64,000 bases of DNA from Streptomyces aidingensis (lineage in GTDB: Bacteria > Actinomycetota > Actinomycetes > Streptomycetales > Streptomycetaceae), in assembly GCF_900112355.1 (NCBI RefSeq), contig NZ_FOLM01000003.1:254274-318273 (forward strand). The letters run 5' to 3'. Of this stretch, positions 24,996-32,361 are shown piece by piece (position 1 is the first letter of the stretch; each line of letters opens with the position of its first letter). Made by a program: the position numbers and the translations under genes. A model generated the notes under the pieces. That model ran no database searches and was not told the origin of the DNA. It worked only from the letters and a program-made list of their open reading frames with translations.

Positions 24996-26813
24996 TCAGG
25001 CGCGGGCATACTCACGGAACCCGCGCCCGGTCTTGCGTCCCAGGCAGCCCGCCGCCACCAACTGCCGCAGCAGCGGGGCCGGGGCGAGCGAGGGGTCGCG
25101 GAACTCCCGGTGCAGCACCTCCTCGATGGCCAGCGAGACGTCCAGGCCCACCACGTCCAGCAGTTCGAAGGGTCCCATCGGGTAACCGCCGCCCAGCTTC
25201 ATCGCGGTGTCGATGGCATCCGGTGTGGCGTAGTGCTCCTGCACCATCTTCACGGCGTTGTTGAGATACGGGAACAGCAGGGCGTTGACGATGAAACCGG
25301 CCCGGTCGCCGCAGTCCACCGGATGCTTGCGGATGCGTTCGCAGACCTGGAGCACGGTGGCGTGCGCCTCGTCGCCGGTGAGCACCGTGCGCACCACCTC
25401 CACCAGCTTCATGGCCGGGGCGGGGTTGAAGAAGTGCATGCCGATCACCTCCCGGGGGCGGGAGGTGGCCCGGGCGCAGGCGATCACCGGCAGCGAGGAG
25501 GTGGTGGTGGCCAGCACCGCGTCCGCCTGGCACACCCGGTCCAGGGCGGCGAACAGCTCCTGCTTCACCGCCAGATCCTCGGCCACCGCCTCCACCACCA
25601 GACCGGCGGTGGCGAAGGACTCCAGGGAGTCGGCGGGGACGATCCGGGCCAGGGCGGCGTCCCGGTCGCCCTCGGAGAGCCGGCCCTTCTTCACCGACCG
25701 CTCCAGTGACGCGGCGATCCGGGCCCGTGCGGTCTCCGCCTTGGCCAGGCTGCGGGCGGCCAGCACGACCTGGTAGCCGGCCCCCGCGAACACCTGGGCG
25801 ATGCCGGAGGCCATGGTGCCCGAGCCCGCCACCCCGACGGTGGTTACCGGGCGGGGCCGGGTGCGGCGTTCGGCCTGGCCGGGCGTGAGCGGGTCGGGGA
25901 CCACGGTGGCGTTCTGCGGCGGGGCGGACCCGGCGTAGGTGTAGAAGCCGCGGCCCGCCTTGCGGCCGGTCATGCCCGCTGCGGTGAGCTGTTTCAGGAC
26001 CGGGGCCGGGGCGTGCAGCCGGTCGCCGGAGGCGGCGTACATCGCCTCCAGCACGGTCCGCGCGGTGTCGATGCCGATCAGGTCGAGAAGTTCCAGCGGG
26101 CCCATGGGCAGGCCGCAGCCCAGCCGCATGGCCGCGTCGATGTCCTCCCGGGTGGCGTAGCGCGCCTCGTACATGGCGGCGGCCTGGTTGAGATAGCCGA
26201 ACAGCAGGCCGTCGGCGATGAAGCCGGGGCGGTCGCCGGTGAGCAGCGGCTCCTTGCCGAGGTCCGCGGCGAGTTCGGTGACCCGGCCGGTCACCTCCGG
26301 GGAGGTGAGCACCGAGGAGACCACCTCCACCAGCTTCATCACCGGGACGGGATGGAAGAAGTGCAGCCCGATCACCCGCTCCGGGCGGGCGGTGTCGGCG
26401 GCCAGCCTGGTGACGGGCAGCGCGTTGGTGCCGGTGGCCAGGATGGCGTCCGGGCGGACGATGCCGTCCAGCGCGGTGAAGACCTCCAGCTTCAGCGCGT
26501 AGTCCTCGGGCACCACCTCGATGACCAGGCCGGCCCCGGCGGCGTCCTTGAGATCGGCGGAGGTGCGGAAACGGCCGAGCACGTCCCGGCGCTGCTGCTC
26601 GGTGATCTTCCGGCGCGCCACGGCATGTGCGGTGGACGCCTCCAGGGCCGCGACCGCGCGGCGGGCGGCGGCCGGGCTGATGTCGATGCCGGTCACCTCG
26701 CGGCCGGAGCGGGCCAGCACTTCGGCGATGCCGGTGCCCATGGTGCCCAGGCCCACCACGGCGACCGTGGCGAGGGCGGGAGGCGGGGCCGGGCGGGAGA
26801 CGGAACGGTCCAT
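24996..26813 (-). CDS. Two-domain 3-hydroxybutyryl-CoA dehydrogenase (tandem duplication)
   Basis: 605 aa made of two full 3-hydroxyacyl-CoA dehydrogenase units in tandem (about residues 15-295 and 323-603). Each has its own NAD loop (GLGTMGTGIAE from residue 21; GSGTMASGIAQ from 331) and C-terminal dimer domain. The usual enzyme has one unit of about 285 aa. The second unit keeps the expected active site: TTSSLPV (437-443), His460, Glu472, Asn510. The first has TNALPV (129-134), His151, Glu163 and Asp201 where Asn is expected, so it may be inactive or altered. GAGGAG lies ahead of ATG 26813. It makes or oxidises 3-hydroxybutyryl-CoA, the feed for crotonyl-CoA and ccr. Confidence 0.92.
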   Translation of the reverse strand: MDRSVSRPAPPPALATVAVVGLGTMGTGIAEVLARSGREVTGIDISPAAARRAVAALEASTAHAVARRKITEQQRRDVLGRFRTSADLKDAAGAGLVIEVVPEDYALKLEVFTALDGIVRPDAILATGTNALPVTRLAADTARPERVIGLHFFHPVPVMKLVEVVSSVLTSPEVTGRVTELAADLGKEPLLTGDRPGFIADGLLFGYLNQAAAMYEARYATREDIDAAMRLGCGLPMGPLELLDLIGIDTARTVLEAMYAASGDRLHAPAPVLKQLTAAGMTGRKAGRGFYTYAGSAPPQNATVVPDPLTPGQAERRTRPRPVTTVGVAGSGTMASGIAQVFAGAGYQVVLAARSLAKAETARARIAASLERSVKKGRLSEGDRDAALARIVPADSLESFATAGLVVEAVAEDLAVKQELFAALDRVCQADAVLATTTSSLPVIACARATSRPREVIGMHFFNPAPAMKLVEVVRTVLTGDEAHATVLQVCERIRKHPVDCGDRAGFIVNALLFPYLNNAVKMVQEHYATPDAIDTAMKLGGGYPMGPFELLDVVGLDVSLAIEEVLHREFRDPSLAPAPLLRQLVAAGCLGRKTGRGFREYARA

Positions 26814-27285
26814 CACGGGACTCCTCAGCGGTCCGGAAAACGACGAGGGGGAGGGCGCGGCTGCGGCCCGGCTGCGATGCGTGCAGCGCGGTGCCGTGCC
26901 GCGCGGCGATGCCGTGCAGGCTGCGGCGCGGGTGCGCGATGCCGTGCCGTGCCACGGGCACGGATGCGGCGGGCGCGCGCCGGGGAACACCGGCGGACCC
27001 TGTCCCGGGGGCCGTACAGAGGGGAGTGCCGGACCGATGGCACTCCGGGCGGCTGCGTCACCAAACCGCCTGAGCGTGGTATCGCTCTGATGAGCAGGCT
27101 AACCGGTCGGTAACCCCAGGGCCAGCCCCCGGCCCCGGCTTTTGCTGTGGCCCGCGCCACGCTCCCCGCCCGCCCGCCGGCCGGGCCCCGGGCGCGGCCC
27201 CTTTCCGCCGCGGTTTCCCCGGCGGCACGGCCGCCCGGTACATTCGGCCGGGTCCGGCAACACCCACCAGCGCGAATGAGGAACG
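26814..27285. other. Divergent intergenic region, dehydrogenase / prfC
   Basis: 472 bp without a gene. The part nearest the dehydrogenase is full of short GTGC/GCCGTGC repeats; a TetR-type operator candidate lies at 27100-27113. Open frames here have no protein-like composition. Confidence 0.5.
27100..27113. promoter_or_regulatory. TetR-type operator candidate
   Basis: TAACCGGTCGGTAA: ACCG and CGGT arms around a 2-bp centre, with one outer pair matching, a layout common for TetR operators. It is about 290 bp upstream of the dehydrogenase start and could be bound by the TetR encoded at 24134-24919. Confidence 0.4.
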
Positions 27286-28920
27286 GTGACTGCACCGACC
27301 AGCACAGCTGCGGCGCCCGGCACGGCGGCCGGGGAGGCCGCCCGGCGGCGCACCTTCGCGGTGATCTCCCACCCCGACGCGGGCAAGTCCACCCTCACCG
27401 AGGCGCTCGCGCTGCACGCCCGCGCCATCACCTCGGCCGGCGCGGTGCACGGCAAGGGCGACCGCCGGGGCGTGACCTCCGACTGGATGGAGATGGAACG
27501 CGCCCGGGGCATCTCGGTCACCTCCGCGGTCCTCCAGTTCGACTACCGCGGCCGGGTGCTCAATCTGCTGGACACCCCGGGCCACGCGGACTTCTCCGAG
27601 GACACCTACCGGGTGCTGGCCGCGGTGGACTGCGCGGTGATGCTGATCGACGCCGCCAAGGGCCTGGAGGAGCAGACCCGCAAGCTGTTCGACGTCTGCC
27701 GGCACCGCGGAATCCCGGTGATCACCTTCATCAACAAGTGGGACCGGCCCGGCCGGGACGCCCTGGAACTGCTGGACGAGATCGAGCGCGAGTTCCGGCT
27801 CCGGCCCACCCCGGTCACCTGGCCGGTCGGCATCGCCGGGCACATGCGCGGGCTGGCCGACGCCCGGGAGCCCGGCACCATGCTGCGCTGCACCCGCGCC
27901 CCGGGCGGCGAGAAGGCCGCGATCGAGGAGGCCCTGACCGCCGCCGTGGCCGAGGCGGAGTTCGGCGAGGAGTGGCGGACCGCCACCGAGGAGCTGGAGC
28001 TGCTGGCCGGCACCGGCGCCGCGCACGACCAGGCCGATTTCCTGGCCGGCCGCTCCACCCCGGTGTTCTTCGGCGCGGCGCTCACCAACATCGGCGTGCG
28101 GCTGCTGCTGGACGCCGTGGTGGACCTGGCCCCGGCGCCCGCGCCCCGGGAGCAGGCGGGCGGCGCCGCGCCGCGCCCGCTGGACGGGGAGTTCTCCGGC
28201 CTGGTGTTCAAGGTGCAGGCCAACATGGACCGGGCCCACCGGGACCGGATCGCCTTTCTGCGGGTCTGCTCCGGCGTCTTCGAACGCGGCATGACCGTGA
28301 CCCGGGCCGCCTCCGGCCGCCCGTTCTCCACCAAGTACGCGCACAGCGTCTTCGGCCAGGACCGCACCTCGGTGGAGCGGGCCTACCCGGGCGATGTGGT
28401 CGGCCTGGTCAACGCCACCGCGCTGCGGGTGGGCGACACCCTCTACACCGGGCGGAAGGCGGAGTTCCCGCCCATGCCCACCTTCGCGCCGGAGCACTTC
28501 GCCATCGTCCGCCCGGCGGACATCGCCAAGTCCAAGCAGTTCCGCCGCGGCATCGCCCAGCTCGACGAGGAGGGCGTGGTGCAGGTGCTGGTCTCCGACG
28601 CCCGCGGCGAGCAGGCCCCGGTGCTGGCGGCGGTCGGCCCCATGCAGTTCGACGTGGTGCGGCACCGCATGGAGCACGAGTTCTCGGCCGCCGTGAAGCT
28701 GGAGCCGCTGGCCTACACCTGCGCCCGGCGCACCGACGCCGAGGGCGGCGCCGCGCTCAACCGCTCGCGGCTGGTGCACGGCGAGGCCATGACCCGGGTC
28801 AAGGACGGCGAGATTCTCGCCCTCTTCCCCAGCCGCTGGCATGTCGGCTCCTTCGAGCGCGAGTTCCCCCGTTCCCCCCTGGAGCCGCTGATCGCCGCCC
28901 ACGAGCAGTCCGGGGACTGA
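27286..28920 (+). CDS. prfC: Peptide chain release factor 3
   Basis: 544 aa GTPase that recycles RF1/RF2 from the ribosome. G1 is SHPDAGKST (residues 28-36), G3 DTPGHADF, G4 NKWD. Domain II and the C-terminal domain are complete (IAFLRVCSGVFERGM, VGPMQFDVVRHRMEHEF). GTG start 27286 with GAGGAAC ahead. A stand-alone gene transcribed away from the dehydrogenase. Confidence 0.94.
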   Translation: MTAPTSTAAAPGTAAGEAARRRTFAVISHPDAGKSTLTEALALHARAITSAGAVHGKGDRRGVTSDWMEMERARGISVTSAVLQFDYRGRVLNLLDTPGHADFSEDTYRVLAAVDCAVMLIDAAKGLEEQTRKLFDVCRHRGIPVITFINKWDRPGRDALELLDEIEREFRLRPTPVTWPVGIAGHMRGLADAREPGTMLRCTRAPGGEKAAIEEALTAAVAEAEFGEEWRTATEELELLAGTGAAHDQADFLAGRSTPVFFGAALTNIGVRLLLDAVVDLAPAPAPREQAGGAAPRPLDGEFSGLVFKVQANMDRAHRDRIAFLRVCSGVFERGMTVTRAASGRPFSTKYAHSVFGQDRTSVERAYPGDVVGLVNATALRVGDTLYTGRKAEFPPMPTFAPEHFAIVRPADIAKSKQFRRGIAQLDEEGVVQVLVSDARGEQAPVLAAVGPMQFDVVRHRMEHEFSAAVKLEPLAYTCARRTDAEGGAALNRSRLVHGEAMTRVKDGEILALFPSRWHVGSFEREFPRSPLEPLIAAHEQSGD

Positions 28921-28997
28921 GCCCCGGCAGACGCCCGCGCATGACGGCGAGCGGCCGGGACATGGACCCGGCGGGCCGCGGCTGCTGTGCTGGTGGC

Positions 28998-29483
28998 ATG
29001 AACCCGGACGGCACCGTCCTCGCGGCGGCAACCCTGCTCACCGGCCTGATGGCCGGCCTGTTCTTCGCCTTCTCCTGCGCCGTGATGCCCGGGCTCGCCC
29101 GCACCGGCGACCGGGCCTTTGTCAGCGCCATGCAGTGGATCAATGTCAGGATCCTCAACCCCTGGTTCGGGCCGGCCTTCGCGGGCGCGCCGGTGCTCAC
29201 CGCCGTGGCGGCGCTGCTGCATCTGGACGACGGGCAGCGGGCCGAGCTCGGCTGGACCGTAGCCGGATTCCTGTGCTACGCGGTCCAGCTGGCGATCACC
29301 GGCCGGATCAATGTGCCGCTGAACAACCGGCTGGCCGGGGCCGGCGAGCCGGCGGACGCCGCCGCTGCCGCCGCCGTGCGGCAGGAGTTCGAGGCCCGCT
29401 GGGTGCGCTGGAACCTGGTCCGCACCGTGGCCGTGATCGCCGCCTTCGGCTGCCTGCTGGCCGCCCTGCTCGCCCGCGGCTGA
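28998..29483 (+). CDS. DUF1772 (anthrone oxygenase-like) membrane protein
   Basis: 161 aa, four predicted spans. Begins LLTGLMAGLFFAFSCAVMPGLART and contains RILNPWFGPAFAGAPVLTA and INVPLNNRL, typical of DUF1772. The family is broad and mostly uncharacterised; some members are anthrone oxygenases, so a monooxygenase role is possible but unproven. An in-frame start at 28941 is possible but gives an unlikely N terminus. It lies 77 bp after prfC and converges with the next gene. Confidence 0.8.
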   Translation: MNPDGTVLAAATLLTGLMAGLFFAFSCAVMPGLARTGDRAFVSAMQWINVRILNPWFGPAFAGAPVLTAVAALLHLDDGQRAELGWTVAGFLCYAVQLAITGRINVPLNNRLAGAGEPADAAAAAAVRQEFEARWVRWNLVRTVAVIAAFGCLLAALLARG

Positions 29484-29507
29484 ACCGGCCGCGCCCATCC
29501 GGCGCGG

Positions 29508-30335
29508 TCAGTCCTCCGGGGCGACGGCGAGATCGGCGAACACCGCCATGTGGTCGGAGGCCCAGACCCCGTCCACCGGGCCGTCGCCCGCCCGGCCCAC
29601 CGACCGCACCCCGAAGCTGCTGGCCAGCCCGGGCAGGCCGAGATGGATGTAGTCGATCCGGGCGCTGACCGCCGCCGGATGGGTCAGGTAGCCGTTGGCC
29701 CGGTCCCAGGTCGCGGAGGGCTGGTGCGGATCGGCGTACCGCCAGACGTCGATCAGGGTCTGGCCGGGCACCGCCGGTGCCGTCTTGGCCCCGGCGAACA
29801 GCCGCATCTCGTCGGAGTCCGGCTCGGCGTTGAAGTCGCCGGTGACCACCGGCGGGAAGGTTCCCGTGCCGTGCCGCTCGGCCACGAACCGGGCCAGCTC
29901 CGTCACCTGGGCGCAGCGCACCGCGGAACCGGACGGCGCCGAGTGCAGATGGGTGGTGAAGAACGGCAGCCGCACCCGTTCCGCCTCCACCAGCGCGAAC
30001 AGCGCCACCCGGCCCTCTGGTGGGCCGTCCCCGCTGGGCAGCGCGCGCACCTGGTGCTCGCTGATCGGCCAGCGGCTCAGCACCGCGTTGCCCACCGTCT
30101 CGCCGAGCTCGGTGACAAAGGGGCGCCAGTGCGGCGGCAGCCCGGCCGGGGCCCAGGCCCAGTGCATGTCCAGCTCCCCGGCCAGCCATCCGGCGAGGTT
30201 CTCGCCGCCGGCCTCCCAGACCTCCTGGAGGCCGACCACGTCCGGACGGGCCTCCCGCAGCACCGAAAGGATCGCCTTCCGCCGCTGCTCCCAGGGCCCG
30301 AACCGCCACCACAGATTCCATGTGAGGATGCGCAC
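29508..30335 (-). CDS. Endonuclease/exonuclease/phosphatase-family protein
   Basis: 275 aa from GTG 30335. EEP fold: RILTWNLWWRFG (metal-binding Asn), GLQEVW (catalytic Glu), THLHSA, TGDFNAEPDSDEM and SARIDYIHL, then the closing SDHMAVFADLA. All catalytic positions are present. No signal peptide. The substrate could be nucleic acid, sphingolipid or inositol phosphate; nothing in the context decides. Confidence 0.88.
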   Translation of the reverse strand: MRILTWNLWWRFGPWEQRRKAILSVLREARPDVVGLQEVWEAGGENLAGWLAGELDMHWAWAPAGLPPHWRPFVTELGETVGNAVLSRWPISEHQVRALPSGDGPPEGRVALFALVEAERVRLPFFTTHLHSAPSGSAVRCAQVTELARFVAERHGTGTFPPVVTGDFNAEPDSDEMRLFAGAKTAPAVPGQTLIDVWRYADPHQPSATWDRANGYLTHPAAVSARIDYIHLGLPGLASSFGVRSVGRAGDGPVDGVWASDHMAVFADLAVAPED

Positions 30336-30506
30336 GCCCCGATCGTACGGTCCGGCCAGGACAGCCCCCGCGGCCGTGGCGGTGAACACCGTGCGAGAGC
30401 TTTCAACCGCACAGGGTGACCGGGTGCGGTTGTCCGCCGGTGTGCGCGGGGAGGCTGGCTGCGGCCGGTAGCGGCGGGTGGTCCGCCGGCCGGCCGGGGG
30501 AGAATC

Positions 30507-30941
30507 ATGAAGAAGATCAGGTACGCGTCCGTCGCCGCACTGCTGGCCCTGGGGCTTGCCGCCGGTTCGGCGGGAAGCGCCGGCGCGGCACCGGCCGGCT
30601 CCGAGCGTCCGGGGCTGCGTGCCGGGGAGCGCGCGCTGCCGGGGGAGGTGTCCGCGCAGCGGACCTTCACCACCTGGGCGACCAAGGTCAATGTCCGGCA
30701 CAACAACGCGGACTGGGGCGCGTGCAACACCTCGCCGTCGGTCGCCAACTGCCCCGATGTGCAGGGGCGGGTCAATCCGGGGGACTACTTCGAGGCATGG
30801 TGCCAGAAGGAGGGCAGCCAGACCGTCGGCGGCAATCCCTACTGGGTGTATGTGATCATGCCCTCCTTCGAGGGCTGGATGGCAAGCTACTACGTGGACC
30901 ATCCGGACAATGTGCTGCCGGATGTGGCCTGGTGCGGCTGA
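30507..30941 (+). CDS. Small secreted SH3-like protein
   Basis: 144 aa. Sec signal peptide (MKKIRYASVAALLALGLAAG, cleavage expected after AGA-A near residue 28). The mature part resembles a bacterial SH3 domain: VNVRHNNADWG, GRVNPGDYFEAWC, NPYWVYV, WMASYYVDH. Four cysteines in the mature region suggest two disulfides. GGGGGAGA precedes the ATG. Probably a cell-wall or extracellular protein; partner unknown. Confidence 0.78.
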   Translation: MKKIRYASVAALLALGLAAGSAGSAGAAPAGSERPGLRAGERALPGEVSAQRTFTTWATKVNVRHNNADWGACNTSPSVANCPDVQGRVNPGDYFEAWCQKEGSQTVGGNPYWVYVIMPSFEGWMASYYVDHPDNVLPDVAWCG

Positions 30942-30955
30942 GCCGCCGACGGCCC

Positions 30956-30987
30956 GCCGTGCCCCCGGTCCCGTCCGGGGGCACGGC
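30956..30987. terminator. Bidirectional terminator
   Basis: 13-bp perfect stem, GCCGTGCCCCCGG (30956-30968) with 30975-30987, 6-nt loop, between the convergent SH3-like and radical SAM genes. Confidence 0.75.
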
Positions 30988-30993
30988 GCCGCC

Positions 30994-32052
30994 TCACAGC
31001 AGGGTGAGCTGGGTGCCGGCCGGGCCGCCGGTGGCCGCCGCGGTCCCCGCCGGGTCCGTGGCGTCCGGCGGCTCCGGGCGGCGGACACCGCGGTGCGCGC
31101 CCGGCTCCAGCGGCCCGATGCCGTACTCCGCGGCCAGCTCGTGCACCTGCCGGGTGATCTTCCGCTGGTACCAGGTGGGCGCGTACGGGCCGGCGCCGTA
31201 CATCGCCCGGTACCGGCCCGTCAGCCGGGGGTGGGTGGCGGCCAGCCACTCCATGAACCACTCCCGCGCCCCGGGCCGCAGATGCAGCACCAGCGGGGTG
31301 ACGGAGGACGCCCCGGCCTGCGCGACCGCCCGCACCGTGGCGCGCAACTGCTCGGGGGAGTCGGAGAGGAAGGGGATCACCGGCGCCATCAGCACCCCGC
31401 ACGGGATGCCGTGCGCGGCCAGGGTGCGCACCACCTCCAGCCGCCGCGGCGGGGCCGGGGTGCCCGGCTCCACGGTGCGCCACAGCTCCTGGTCCATAAA
31501 GCCCACGGAGACCGAGACGCCGACCCTGGTGCGTCCGGCGGCCTGCCGCAGCAGTTCCAGGTCGCGCAGGATCAGGGTGCCCTTGGTCAGGATGGAGAAC
31601 GGATTGGCGTGGTCGCGCAGCGCCGCCAGAATGCCCGGCATCAGCCGGTAGCGGCCCTCGGCGCGCTGGTAGCAGTCCACATTGGTGCCCATGGCGATGT
31701 GCTCGCCCTGCCAGCGCGGTCCCGCCAGTTCCCGGCGCAGCAGCCCGGGGGCGTTCACCTTGACCACGATCTGGGTGTCGAAGCCGATGCCGGTGTCCAG
31801 GTCCAGATAGCCATGGGTGCGGCGGGCGAAGCAGTAGACACAGGCGTGGCTGCAGCCGCGGTACGGGTTGACCGTCCATTCGAACGGCATCCGTGAGGCG
31901 CCGGGCACCCGGTTGAGCACCGACCGGGCGCGCACCTCGTGGAAGGTGATGCCGCGGAACTCCGGGGTGTCCACGGTCCGGACCACCGCGTCGGTGCCGA
32001 AGAGGGCGGGCGTGGCGGTGGTGTCGCGGTCGCTCAGATGCTGCCAGCGCAT
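30994..32052 (-). CDS. Rv2578c/SplB-like radical SAM protein
   Basis: 352 aa. Radical SAM iron-sulfur motif CSHACVYC (Cys67, Cys71, Cys74) set in NPYRGCSHACVYCFARRTHG, then MGTNVDCYQRAE and ILTKGTLILRD, the signature of the Rv2578c family related to spore photoproduct lyase. Start ATG 32052 has GGAGG ahead. A LexA-type box overlaps its promoter (32108-32121), which fits a DNA-damage role; the mycobacterial Rv2578c gene is, as I recall, also in the SOS regulon. Substrate unknown. Confidence 0.9.
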   Translation of the reverse strand: MRWQHLSDRDTTATPALFGTDAVVRTVDTPEFRGITFHEVRARSVLNRVPGASRMPFEWTVNPYRGCSHACVYCFARRTHGYLDLDTGIGFDTQIVVKVNAPGLLRRELAGPRWQGEHIAMGTNVDCYQRAEGRYRLMPGILAALRDHANPFSILTKGTLILRDLELLRQAAGRTRVGVSVSVGFMDQELWRTVEPGTPAPPRRLEVVRTLAAHGIPCGVLMAPVIPFLSDSPEQLRATVRAVAQAGASSVTPLVLHLRPGAREWFMEWLAATHPRLTGRYRAMYGAGPYAPTWYQRKITRQVHELAAEYGIGPLEPGAHRGVRRPEPPDATDPAGTAAATGGPAGTQLTLL

Positions 32053-32361
32053 GGGTGCCTCCTGGGCCGGGCGGGCCGGTGCCGCATGTCGTCGTCCCGG
32101 CCAGAATAGAACACTTGTTCGTTCGAGGGTGCTAGGCTCTCCGGCGAGGCGCCGCGAGGCCGTCGTTTCCGGGACTTCCCCGTGACGGAGCGCACCCCGG
32201 GAACGGCGGCGCCCCGCCCGCGGCCGGGACCCGCCCCAGGGGGTGCGGGTGTCCGGTGGGGCGCGTGCAGCGCGGGCGCACCACCTTCTTGACCATTGGC
32301 TCTCCCCGGGGCGGCGGAGCGGCGTACGGTGGATTCGCTCCCCGTTCGGGAAGGAGAAGAA
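32053..32361. other. Divergent intergenic region with SOS box
   Basis: 309 bp without a gene. It holds the LexA-type box and -10 of the leftward radical SAM gene, and the unresolved promoter of the rightward phosphatase gene. Confidence 0.5.
32108..32121 (-). promoter_or_regulatory. LexA (SOS) box of the radical SAM gene
   Basis: AGAACACTTGTTCG matches the actinobacterial SOS pattern GAAC-N4-GTTC exactly in both half-sites. A -10-like TATTCT (minus strand, 32103-32108) overlaps its edge, so LexA would block initiation. 56 bp before the start codon. Confidence 0.75.

Noticed and set aside
26820..27113. Possible small gene or RNA in the GTGC-repeat region
   Set aside because: Short repeats of GTGC/GCCGTGC without a consistent unit, no convincing frame and no stable composite fold seen.
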